Below, one piece after another: positions 8,107 through 16,271 of a stretch of DNA of 64,000 nt. Numbering within the stretch: position 1 is the first letter of the stretch; the number at the start of each line of letters is the position of its first letter. The notes beneath the pieces were generated by a model that saw only the letters and a program-made list of their open reading frames with translations, had not been told where the DNA came from and did no database searches. The stretch comes from Virgibacillus sp. SK37 (lineage in GTDB: Bacteria; Bacillota; Bacilli; Bacillales; Amphibacillaceae): assembly GCF_000725285.1 (NCBI RefSeq), contig NZ_CP007161.1:1287911-1351910 (forward strand), read 5' to 3'. A program made the translations under genes and the position numbers.

Positions 8107-9444
8107 ATGGAAAATAGATTTGATTTGACGGAAGACTATGAATTGGAGCCTGTTCCCCAACATAAGCGAAAGGGATGGATAAAATTATCCATTGTTTGGA
8201 CAGGAGGAATCGTTGCATTATCAGCAGTTGTGTTAGGTGGAACCCTAGGTGCAGGGATGCCATTTACACAAGCAATACTAGCTTCATTTTTAGGATCTTT
8301 CATTTTGGCTGTTTTAAGTGCTTTATGCTGTGTAGTCGGTGCCAAGACAGGCTTATCGACAGCACTAGTTTCTAAGTTTGCCTTAGGTAAATATGGAGCA
8401 TACGCAGTTTCCATCATACTCGCAATTGCTTTATTTGGTTGGTTTGGTGTACAGCTTGCCTTATTTGGGTCCAGCTTGCGCAACGTATTGTTAGACGGCC
8501 TTTCTCTTGATTTGCCTGTTCTGGCATTGGTAATCATAGGTGGAATTCTAATGACTGTCACAGCTTTTATTGGCTATAAAGCTATTGAAAAACTTAGTCT
8601 GGTTGCTGTACCACTGCTTGGGATCCTGCTGATCAGTTCATTGGTCAAGGTAATGACAGGTAAATCGGTAGAATCGATTTCTCAAGCACCAATCATTGGC
8701 GATCCATTAACATTTGGTTCTGCTGTATCATTAATTATTGGCTCTCTGGCAATAGGAGCTATTATTGGACCAGATATTTCCCGCTATGCCCGTTCTACAA
8801 AAGATGCCGTCATCTCTTCTTTTGTTGGCTACTTCCTAGGATTTAGTATTGTATTAATTATCTCTATCATTCTGGCAAAAGCCACAACACAGGTTGATAT
8901 TGTTGAGATTATGCTTGGCTTGGGATGGGGAACTGCAGCATTATTAATTTTAATTCTTGCACAATGGACAACAAATGATAATAATTTATATTCCTCTGCG
9001 CTAGGGTTTGCCGTCATTTTTCAGAAGGTTCCTAAATCAATTATTACTATTGCAGCAGGAGCAATTGGTACAGGAATGGCAGTATCAGGTATTTACGAAA
9101 ACTTTATCCCGTTTCTAAATTTCCTAAGTGCGCTGATTCCGCCAATTGGAGGTATTTATGTAGCTGATTTTCTAGTAAACCGGCAGAAGTACCAATTTGA
9201 AAAAATAGACCACACAAAAAATGTAGAACCATTATCTGTAACTATCTGGATTATAGCTGCACTCGTAGCATTTATGACAACTGCAGCCCCAAGTGGTTTT
9301 GGTTTATTTACACTCACAGGAGCGTCTGGCTTTGATGCATTCATTGTAGCCTTTATTTTACAATTAATTGTCGGAAAAGTGATAAAAAACAAAACAGCAA
9401 CAAGTGATTTAGAACAACATGTAAAGGGAGGAAAAATCTCATGA
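8107..9444 (+). CDS. NCS1-family permease (CodB-like, for a nucleobase or hydantoin-type substrate)
   Basis: This 445-residue protein has about 12 transmembrane segments. The N-terminal segment GTLGAGMPFTQAILASFLGS and the following VGAKTGLSTALVSKFALGKYG are the NCS1 signature, and GPDISRYARSTKDA follows in the middle. Cytosine, allantoin and benzyl-hydantoin carriers all belong to this family. Its neighbours process hydantoin-like rings, so a cyclic ureide is more likely than cytosine. No cytosine deaminase gene is present here. The stop overlaps the next start (ATGA). Confidence 0.87.
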   Translation: MENRFDLTEDYELEPVPQHKRKGWIKLSIVWTGGIVALSAVVLGGTLGAGMPFTQAILASFLGSFILAVLSALCCVVGAKTGLSTALVSKFALGKYGAYAVSIILAIALFGWFGVQLALFGSSLRNVLLDGLSLDLPVLALVIIGGILMTVTAFIGYKAIEKLSLVAVPLLGILLISSLVKVMTGKSVESISQAPIIGDPLTFGSAVSLIIGSLAIGAIIGPDISRYARSTKDAVISSFVGYFLGFSIVLIISIILAKATTQVDIVEIMLGLGWGTAALLILILAQWTTNDNNLYSSALGFAVIFQKVPKSIITIAAGAIGTGMAVSGIYENFIPFLNFLSALIPPIGGIYVADFLVNRQKYQFEKIDHTKNVEPLSVTIWIIAALVAFMTTAAPSGFGLFTLTGASGFDAFIVAFILQLIVGKVIKNKTATSDLEQHVKGGKIS

Positions 9445-10532
9445 GATTAATAGGTAAACAGGAAATTGAAGATATTGCTATTGGTGCAGCTCTTTTAGGA
9501 ACAGGTGGTGGCGGTGATCCGTACATTGGTAAATTAATGGCATTACAAGCAATTGAGGAAAATGGACCAGTAGAATTATTAGATGTGGATGAGTTGCCTG
9601 ATGACGCACTTGTCGTACCATCTGCCATGATGGGAGCTCCCACTGTAATGGTAGAAAAAATTCCAAGTGGGGAAGAGGCTGTAGGCGCTTTTGAATCATT
9701 ACAAAAATACTTGGGCAAAGACGTTTACGCAACCATGCCTATAGAAGCAGGTGGTGTGAACTCCTTATTACCATTTGCCTTAGCAGCCCAATTGGGTTTA
9801 CCCGTCGTGGACGCAGATGGAATGGGCCGAGCATTTCCCGAATTGCAGATGGTAACATTTTATTTGGAAGGTGTCCCGGCAACTCCGATGGTTCTTGCAG
9901 ATGAAAAGGGAAATAACTCTTTGTTGAATACAGTAAACAACGTTTGGGCAGAACGAATTGCACGTTCTGCTACAGTTGAAATGGGTGGCTCTGTTATGCT
10001 CTCCATTTATCCTATGGATGGGAAAACAGTCAAACGCAGCTCTATCCATCATATTTTAAAACTGGAAGAACAAATTGGCAGAACAATTAGAGAGGCCAAG
10101 ACGCATAACTACAATCCAATTACGGAAGTGTTAAAACTAACTGATGGCTACAAGCTGTTTCAAGGCAAGGTCGTTGATGTTGATCGGAAGACAGAAACAG
10201 GGTTCGCCCGTGGTACGGCAACAATTGAAGGGGTGGAGGAGTACCAACAGGACGAGCTGTATCTCCGCTTTCAAAATGAACATCTACTTGCTGAAACAAA
10301 AGACAAAACATTGTGCATGACTCCTGATTTAATTGCAGTACTGGATTCAGATACAGGAATGCCCATTACTACGGAGGGGTTACGCTACGGTGCCCGGTGT
10401 ACGGTGATCGGGATGCCAGCAAATAGCAAATGGCGTACAGATAAAGGAATTGAGACAACAGGTCCACGTTACTTCGGGTATGACCTGGATTATGTACCAG
10501 TCGAACAATTAGTAGAAAAGGAGGAAGCTTAA
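9441..10532 (+). CDS. DUF917 / S-methyl-thiohydantoin-desulfurase-like protein
   Basis: This 363-residue protein opens with LLGTGGGGDPYIGKLMALQA and continues with VDADGMGRAFPELQM, both hallmarks of PF06032 (DUF917). A member of this family has been described as an S-methyl thiohydantoin desulfurase in thiohydantoin breakdown, and the family is typically encoded beside hydantoinase/oxoprolinase subunits. Here it overlaps the permease gene by 4 nt and is 1 nt from the HyuA-like gene. The exact reaction in this organism is inference. Confidence 0.83.
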   Translation: MRLIGKQEIEDIAIGAALLGTGGGGDPYIGKLMALQAIEENGPVELLDVDELPDDALVVPSAMMGAPTVMVEKIPSGEEAVGAFESLQKYLGKDVYATMPIEAGGVNSLLPFALAAQLGLPVVDADGMGRAFPELQMVTFYLEGVPATPMVLADEKGNNSLLNTVNNVWAERIARSATVEMGGSVMLSIYPMDGKTVKRSSIHHILKLEEQIGRTIREAKTHNYNPITEVLKLTDGYKLFQGKVVDVDRKTETGFARGTATIEGVEEYQQDELYLRFQNEHLLAETKDKTLCMTPDLIAVLDSDTGMPITTEGLRYGARCTVIGMPANSKWRTDKGIETTGPRYFGYDLDYVPVEQLVEKEEA

Positions 10533-10533
10533 T

Positions 10534-12105
10534 ATGTCAAACTATCGAATTGGAATTGATGTTGGCGGAACACATACAGATGCTGTTATTTTGGATGATT
10601 CTTACAATGTCATCGCCCAAACCAAATCACCGACCACCACAGATGTCAGCAGTGGAATCTACCAGGCTTTACATGAAGTAGTAAAAGCATCGAAGGTCGA
10701 AGTTCGTAATATAAACTATGCCATGCTCGGTACAACACATTGTACCAACGCCATCGTAGAACGGAAAAGGCTGAATGATATTGCCATTATACGTATTGGC
10801 GCACCAGCCACGCTCGCTATTAAACCATTGCTTAGTGTGCCAGACGACTTAAAAGCAATTCTTGGAAAACATTCCTACATTGTAAAAGGTGGGCATGAAT
10901 TTGATGGCAGGGAAATAGCCGAATTGGATGAGGAAGATCTCTATCGAATCGCAAATGAAATAAAAGGAAAGGTAGACTCTGTTGCCATCACCTCCGTCTT
11001 CTCTCCAGTTACAAAAAAACATGAGGAGCGAGCAGCAGAAATCATCACTGAGATTTTGGGAGAGGATGTAGCCGTATCTCTATCAAGTGAAATTGGAAAT
11101 GTTGGTCTACTGGAAAGAGAAAATGCAACCATACTAAATGCTGCTGTCGTGAATGTTGCTAAATCCACAGCAGATGGGTTTATCCAAGCATTGAAACAAG
11201 AAGGAATTGAGGCAGATGTTTTCTTCGGCCAAAATGACGGTACACTAATGTCGGTAGAATACACCGTCCGTTACCCGATATTGACCATCGCATGTGGACC
11301 AACAAATAGCTTGCGAGGAGCTGCTTATTTAAGCAATAAATCCAATACTTTGGTGATTGATGTAGGAGGAACGACGACAGATATTGGCGTACTTGTAAAT
11401 GGATTTCCGCGTCAATCCTCTTTAGCAGTAGAAATTGGTGGTGTCAGAACGAACTTCCGTATGCCTGATATTATGTCTGTCGGACTAGGTGGTGGCACGA
11501 TTGTCCAGGTGCATGGCGATCAAACTTTCCAAATTGGCCCACATAGTGTCGGATACCAACTGCAAGAAAAAGCACTGATATTTGGTGGCGATACATTAAC
11601 AACCACAGATGTTATTGTTGGACTTGGAAAAGCAGAGCTTGGAGACCCAGCAAAAGTGGCTCACTTTGATAAAACCTTGCTCGAAAATATCTATGCTAAG
11701 ATGGTAAGCATGGTAGAGGAAGCATTGGATAAAATGAAAACAAGCGCCGAGGATATGCCTGTCATTCTCGTTGGTGGTGGAAGCATCCTACTGCCAGAAG
11801 AATTACAGGGAGCCTCCGAAGTCATCCGACCAGAAAACTTTGGTGTAGCCAATGCGATTGGTTCCGCCATCTCACAGGTTAGTGGAGAAGTAGAAAAAAT
11901 ATTCGCCATGGATGACCTTGGACGCGAGCAAACAATAGAAGTTGCTAAAAATATGGCAAAAGAAGAAGCAATTAATGCAGGAGCAGATCCAGATCAGCTA
12001 GTTATAGTTGATTTAGAATATGTCCCATTGGCCTATCTGCCTGGTAATGCAACGAGAATCCGGGCAAAAGCGGCAGGCGCATTGAAAAATACAGTAGGTG
12101 TCTAG
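10534..12105 (+). CDS. Hydantoinase/oxoprolinase family protein (HyuA-like)
   Basis: An actin-fold ATPase of 523 aa. The phosphate-binding motifs are GIDVGGTHTDAVI at the N-terminus and VIDVGGTTTDIGVL near residue 275, with GLGGGTIVQVHG and LVGGGSILLP following. Full N-methylhydantoinase A subunits are about 680-700 aa and work with HyuB. This is the shorter class and no hyuB is present, so the partner may be the adjacent DUF917 protein. It probably performs ATP-dependent opening of a hydantoin-like ring. SD aaaggaggaagc lies in the end of the previous gene. Confidence 0.87.
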   Translation: MSNYRIGIDVGGTHTDAVILDDSYNVIAQTKSPTTTDVSSGIYQALHEVVKASKVEVRNINYAMLGTTHCTNAIVERKRLNDIAIIRIGAPATLAIKPLLSVPDDLKAILGKHSYIVKGGHEFDGREIAELDEEDLYRIANEIKGKVDSVAITSVFSPVTKKHEERAAEIITEILGEDVAVSLSSEIGNVGLLERENATILNAAVVNVAKSTADGFIQALKQEGIEADVFFGQNDGTLMSVEYTVRYPILTIACGPTNSLRGAAYLSNKSNTLVIDVGGTTTDIGVLVNGFPRQSSLAVEIGGVRTNFRMPDIMSVGLGGGTIVQVHGDQTFQIGPHSVGYQLQEKALIFGGDTLTTTDVIVGLGKAELGDPAKVAHFDKTLLENIYAKMVSMVEEALDKMKTSAEDMPVILVGGGSILLPEELQGASEVIRPENFGVANAIGSAISQVSGEVEKIFAMDDLGREQTIEVAKNMAKEEAINAGADPDQLVIVDLEYVPLAYLPGNATRIRAKAAGALKNTVGV

Positions 12106-12161
12106 GTAACAGGTCGTTCTGGATGGCGAGAATGAATCTCTTACCACTGCCATCGGGTTGG

Positions 12162-12189
12162 TTTAGATTCATCCGGCCTGTGGTATAAT
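12162..12189 (+). promoter_or_regulatory. Extended -10 promoter of ncRNA copy B
   Basis: TTTAGA (12162-12167), 16-nt spacer, TGG-TATAAT (12184-12189), as in the other copies but with one -35 change. Confidence 0.72.
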
Positions 12190-12195
12190 AAGTTT

Positions 12196-12321
12196 AAATA
12201 TAAACCGTTCCATGTTGTAACATGGAACGGTTCCAATAGACCAACCCCGACAAGAGGGGAAGGTGCAATAGGGTCAAATAACCCCTCAGCAATGGGCTGC
12301 ACAGTGAGGGATTATTTTTTT
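12196..12321 (+). ncRNA. Repeated structured ncRNA, copy B (toxin ORF lost)
   Basis: Same architecture as copy A but shorter at the 5' end: hairpin arms accgttccatg / catggaacggt, the invariant ccaatagaccaacccc block, then a terminator (ataacccctca with tgagggattat) and T run. On the minus strand only a toxin tail VLIMSENKK-like stretch survives and its stop is lost. It sits between the convergent hyuA and DUF438 genes and could also terminate both. Confidence 0.6.
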
Positions 12322-12357
12322 ATTCTCAGACATAATCAATACACCGAGAGAAATTCG

Positions 12358-13587
12358 TTACCTTAATTCTCTTTTTACCTCACGCGTTAAATCCAGAAAT
12401 GGTTGAATATCTTGAACATATTCTAATATCCCTATGTATTCTCCGTTTTCATCGAACACACCTTTATACGTAACATGGACGTACTCTTCTTTCTTTTTGA
12501 ACCACATTGTTTCTGACTGACGTTTCTTTGACTTTAAGTCTTGGATGAGCTGCATGACCTTTTTCATACTTTTTGGGGGATGGCACATGGCTACATGACG
12601 TCCAATGGAAGTTGGTGTACGGATAAACATCATCTCAGATGACTCTACTATTTCATTAAAGTATTTAAATATGCCATTCTTGTCAACGAACGTTATTTCC
12701 AGGGGCAAATTATTCAAAATATGGTTGGCTTCTTTAATCGTTAAGTAACCTCCGCCAAATCGTAAATGTTCCTCGTTAGGCGTGTTGGATTGCTTTTCTG
12801 TGTTTTTATTACCCAACGCTTCATCTGGAATCCAGGTTTCTTCCGGTTCATCTACTGCATAACCAAATGCTTTACTTTCCCTCGCAATGGCAAACCAATC
12901 TGCTTTCTTAAAAAAAGACTTTGTGATAGGTAAGAGCATGTATTCTTCTTCCAGGAGCATCTCTCTACATGCATTTTCCAAGTCGTAATAAGCTTGCTTG
13001 ACGTACTGGAAATCGATGTCTGGCATTTTCTCCATCATTCTTTTGGTACCTTTATATAATGTGCGGATGCGGTCATCCTCTGCCCACATAATTCGGGAAA
13101 TGGAATAAATACGATAACGCTCCAATATTGGGAAAAAGAGTTTTTCTTTACGGTTGTAATGGCTATATATTTTTCCCAACTGAATTATTTCATTCATTAG
13201 TTGATCTGTGGGATGTCCTGCATCATTAGCAATCGCTTCTACAAGGCTATTTACCCGATCTAATAAAGAGGCAAATGCCTGATTTTCCTTTTTGAAAATT
13301 TGAATAGGATGACTTGGATGTTTCTCATTTGGAATATGAATACTCTGAAGCGAATGATCGTACAGCTCAAGATAGATATCAAAGAATTTCCTGATATCGT
13401 CCATAGTAAAATCATTTGTAGTGCTATTTTTTAGTTCCTGCAAGATCAGTAATATATCAGTCTTGTTTAATGGTTGAACATGCTCATCAAAAGCATCCTG
13501 AATCAATTGTTCTGATTCTCCAAGCTTCAATGTAAGCAGTATTTCTTTTATCGTATTTATTCGTCTTATATCCAAATGTGTCTCCAT
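12358..13587 (-). CDS. DUF438 - hemerythrin-like - PAS sensor protein
   Basis: A three-part 409-residue cytoplasmic protein. Residues 1-80 form the DUF438 helical domain. Residues ~85-235 carry histidine and glutamate pairs (HPSHPIQIFKKENQAF, SHYNRKEKLFFPILERY, LLEEEYMLLPI) typical of hemerythrin-type diiron sites. Residues ~285-405 form a PAS domain (LEITFVDKNGIFKYFN, ... GRHVAMCHPP). The family is thought to sense oxygen, NO or redox state. An FNR-type site lies at the right distance upstream, which ties it to anaerobic conditions. The output partner is unknown; no kinase or HTH domain is visible. Confidence 0.85.
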   Translation of the reverse strand: METHLDIRRINTIKEILLTLKLGESEQLIQDAFDEHVQPLNKTDILLILQELKNSTTNDFTMDDIRKFFDIYLELYDHSLQSIHIPNEKHPSHPIQIFKKENQAFASLLDRVNSLVEAIANDAGHPTDQLMNEIIQLGKIYSHYNRKEKLFFPILERYRIYSISRIMWAEDDRIRTLYKGTKRMMEKMPDIDFQYVKQAYYDLENACREMLLEEEYMLLPITKSFFKKADWFAIARESKAFGYAVDEPEETWIPDEALGNKNTEKQSNTPNEEHLRFGGGYLTIKEANHILNNLPLEITFVDKNGIFKYFNEIVESSEMMFIRTPTSIGRHVAMCHPPKSMKKVMQLIQDLKSKKRQSETMWFKKKEEYVHVTYKGVFDENGEYIGILEYVQDIQPFLDLTREVKRELR

Positions 13588-13714
13588 TATTTTTCACCTC
13601 ATTATGTTGTAGAGAAATGCAATTTGAGTATCGGTTTGAAAAGAGAAGTCAGTTCCTCAACCTCCAACATGTTAGGACAGGGGAATCGTTGTCCATTCTT
13701 ACGGCTTTTCTGTT

Positions 13715-13757
13715 ATTATAGCCGATTCGTATTAGTTACTATATGACATAGATCACA
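13715..13757 (-). promoter_or_regulatory. Predicted FNR-dependent promoter of the DUF438 gene
   Basis: On the minus strand TGTGA-tctatg-TCATA (13757-13742) matches 9 of 10 positions of the B. subtilis Fnr box TGTGA-N6-TCACA. A perfect TATAAT lies at 13720-13715. The box centre is 32 nt from the -10 centre, which places the box at about -41.5, the class II activator position. No good -35 element is present, as expected for an activator-dependent promoter. Confidence 0.65.
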
Positions 13758-13953
13758 TTATTCCAGAAAACCAGCTACTATTTCGCGTCTTTGTGGTTAC
13801 GCCAGCGACACTGAACGCATAATGGGAAAATTGTTTAGAGTCAGATATATGAGAAGTTTATCGGAAAATTAATGTGTGCAAGAGACAACCCTCTTGTGTA
13901 GCATTGAAATAAGCAGGTATGGTTTGACCTGAACTGCATATATTACTGAAGTG

Positions 13954-13981
13954 TTTACACCTGGATCCAATGTGGTATAAT
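13954..13981 (+). promoter_or_regulatory. Extended -10 promoter of ncRNA copy C
   Basis: TTTACA (13954-13959), 16-nt spacer, TGG-TATAAT (13976-13981). Confidence 0.78.
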
Positions 13982-13987
13982 AACCGT

Positions 13988-14127
13988 GGATAAGCATAAC
14001 ATAGTAAAAACCATTCCATGCTGTAACATGGAACGGTTCCAATAGACCAACCCCAACAAGAGGGGAAGGCACAAAGGTCTAATAACCCCTTAGCACATGG
14101 CGTAGTGACATGAGGGGTTATTTTTTG
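13988..14127 (+). ncRNA. Repeated structured ncRNA, copy C
   Basis: The hairpin (accattccatg / catggaacggt, one mismatch), the ccaatagaccaacccc block, and the terminator arms aataacccctta and tgaggggttatt with T run are all present. It converges on a toxin-like ORF that has acquired a frameshift. Confidence 0.65.
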
Positions 14128-14199
14128 TTCTCGGACATCATCAATACAATCAAAAACGCCAAAAGAAATCATAAGCGTTAACGTATCTGCTATATCCAT
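14118..14199 (-). pseudogene. Toxin-like small ORF with 1-nt insertion (copy C)
   Basis: From ATG 14199 the minus strand encodes MDIADTLTLMISFGV, nearly identical to the intact copies. A fifth T in the following GTTTTT run (the intact copies have four) then shifts the frame. Removing it restores a VLIVLMMSENKK ending and a stop at 14118. The SD ggaggtg and a TGTTATACA-type -10 remain upstream. The leader element that pairs with the 3' end has lost three bases. The locus looks inactivated. Confidence 0.7.
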
Positions 14200-14468
14200 A
14201 GGCAACACCTCCCTTCCACGGGAAGTCCCCCGGAAAGTAAAAGTGCGCCACCCCTCATGTGAAGCCAGTCTATTGATCTTTGTATAACATAGTAGATCAT
14301 CAGTTCCTATCGAAAATAAATTAAATACCGCATAACGTTTCTCTCAAAAGTTGTTCATTTCTACTACTTGAAGTCTACTAAAGCGGATCACTAGTCAGCG
14401 TTTTACTCCACATAGGGAAGGGTAAAGCTTCTTTGAGTAATCTTATTTTACTGTTAAGAGGTGACCTT

Positions 14469-15632
14469 GTGAGAAAACGGATTGAAATACCGACAATCTC
14501 TGTCGTTGGTCTATTGGCTTTAACTATCATCTTCGGCTGGTTCAGATATGGGTATGGTTTATTATTACCTGAATTTGAGAAAGATTTTAACCTGTCAGCA
14601 TCCGTGCTAGGGGTTATCTCCAGTTTAACGTTCTTCACTTTTTTGGTAGGAGCACTTACTGTAATTCTGGTTGTATCACGGAAGGGCGCACGTCCCGTGA
14701 TTCTTGCAGGTATTTTTGCCGTATCTACAGGTTTATTACTTGCAGCTATTACGACGAACAGTATTATATTTGCAATAGGATGTGCGATTGCAGGGTTGAG
14801 CCCTGGTCTAACATGGTCTTCTTTTTCAGAGAGTGTGAGCCAGCACGTAAAAGAGGGCGTTCAAAATAGAGCTCTAGCTATTATTAGTACTGGCTCAACT
14901 CTGGGACTAGTGGTTATTGCGGCATTATACGTATTAATGAGTGCGGAATGGAGGGTACTCTGGGTGGGTGGAGCGATCATAGGTTATGTGGTCTTTCTGT
15001 GGGCTCTCAAATCTGTTCCTTCTTCCAACAAGAAGCAAGGTGCCTCTAAAGATACAAAGGTAAATCGTAGACTAATCTTCATTAAAAAGGCTCTGCCGCT
15101 CTATTTGGCTTCCCTATTATTTGGAATTACGGAAGCCACCTATTGGACCTACTCAGCCGATTTTGTGCAAGAGAGCTTTTCTATTCATCATGCTAACGCT
15201 ATTTTCTTTTTAATTATTGGTTTAGGAGGACTGGCTGGCTTATGGGCCGGCGACATCGTAAATAAACTGGGATTTAAAGTTAGTTTTATTATAACGATAC
15301 TGCTTTATTCTGTTAGTATAGCGATTTTATTTTTAACCCCAGGTTGGCTACTTGTTTGTTTTTCAGGGTTATTATTTGGTAGCTCCTTTATGCTCTATGC
15401 TGCATATTTACCAATCTGGAGTGCACACGTTTTCCCGCAAATTCCTGCACAAGGATTCAGTATTACGATAGTCCTTTTGAACATTGGAGCAATCATTGGG
15501 CCTGCCGTATTTGGAGGGATTTTAACTTATGTAGCTTACAAATGGATTTTTTTACTTTTAGGGATCATTGCTTGTCTAAAATTGTTCGTATTGCCTGTAA
15601 CTAAAAATGCCGAATGGGGACAATCTTGGTAG
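14469..15632 (+). CDS. MFS transporter, YbfB/YjiJ-like
   Basis: About 12 transmembrane helices over 388 aa. The first helix contains GWFRYGYGLLLPEFEKDFNL, the motif of the MFS_4 (YbfB/YjiJ) group. The central loop is basic (SSNKKQGASKDTKVNRR). GTG 14469 is chosen because aagaggtg lies 6 nt upstream; an earlier in-frame TTG (14433) has no SD. The substrate is not recognisable and the gene is alone. Confidence 0.82.
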   Translation: MRKRIEIPTISVVGLLALTIIFGWFRYGYGLLLPEFEKDFNLSASVLGVISSLTFFTFLVGALTVILVVSRKGARPVILAGIFAVSTGLLLAAITTNSIIFAIGCAIAGLSPGLTWSSFSESVSQHVKEGVQNRALAIISTGSTLGLVVIAALYVLMSAEWRVLWVGGAIIGYVVFLWALKSVPSSNKKQGASKDTKVNRRLIFIKKALPLYLASLLFGITEATYWTYSADFVQESFSIHHANAIFFLIIGLGGLAGLWAGDIVNKLGFKVSFIITILLYSVSIAILFLTPGWLLVCFSGLLFGSSFMLYAAYLPIWSAHVFPQIPAQGFSITIVLLNIGAIIGPAVFGGILTYVAYKWIFLLLGIIACLKLFVLPVTKNAEWGQSW

Positions 15633-15830
15633 ATGGGAGACAGCTTTGCTTTGAATGGAGAAAGATTTATCATTAAGGTAGACGTACTTTGGATCTTATG
15701 CGTATAAGTAATGTGGGACAACCTACTCTTGTGTACAATAATCAAGCATGTGGTATAAAGCATTTGCGATACGCCCAAAAGCGTTTACTTAATAGGATAA
15801 GTTTCCGAACGACGTAAAATTGTCAATCTA
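15633..15830. other. Non-coding stretch with a ghost of the repeated ncRNA promoter
   Basis: No credible ORF. At 15732-15759 lies TGTACA, a 16-nt spacer almost identical to that of copy A (ataatcaagcatgtgg versus ataatcaggcatgtgg) and TATAAA. Similarity stops immediately after the -10, so this is a promoter remnant of a seventh copy. Confidence 0.5.
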
Positions 15831-15860
15831 TTGAAAAAAGAATACCCATCATGTTATAGT
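15831..15860 (+). promoter_or_regulatory. Candidate SigA promoter for an orphan RNA
   Basis: TTGAAA (15831-15836), 18-nt spacer, TATAGT (15855-15860). No protein gene starts within 400 nt. Confidence 0.4.
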
Positions 15861-15866
15861 TTAGTT

Positions 15867-16096
15867 GGAAGCTGATAAAAATTATGCATAAATTATTAAA
15901 AAACTAGTACCTGATGCAGGGGCAGTTTACCTTACGATGTCTCTGAAGCGGCTAACCAGTAAAATATAATAATATCTTTAACCTACGTGTTACTGATACG
16001 ATCAGGCATGAGTAGATAATATGATGAAATACAGATATAGGAAATCCTAACTTTATCTGTGCTTTTCGTCATTTCTACTCATGTCTTTTTTGTTGC
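15867..16096 (+). ncRNA. Candidate structured RNA of unknown class
   Basis: The segment runs from the promoter at 15831 to a long imperfect hairpin (16007-16083) with outer arms catgagtaga / tctactcatg, middle arms atgatgaaa / tttcgtcat and inner arms acagata / tatctgt, followed by tctttttt. The GC-richer middle (gatgcaggggcag ... ctgaagcggctaacc) looks structured. It does not match any riboswitch core I know. The GH63 gene begins 175 nt further on with its own SD, so the RNA may be independent. Confidence 0.35.
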
Positions 16097-16271
16097 ATAA
16101 AAAGGCTTCAATAAGAATAAAAATAGGAGGTTTTCTATAGCTAAAATGAAATTATTCAATAAATAACATTATTGCATCTACAGATTGCTTAGACTGGAAA
16201 ATGTTTTCAACAGATAAGCATGCTAAACAATGAAAGAAGAGTTAGTACATACAATTCAAGGAGGATTATCT

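Noticed and set aside
13858-14208. 116-codon minus-strand ORF covering copy C
   Set aside because: It is the frameshifted toxin-like ORF read through the terminator and antisense across the ncRNA; no homologous reading exists in copies D and E.
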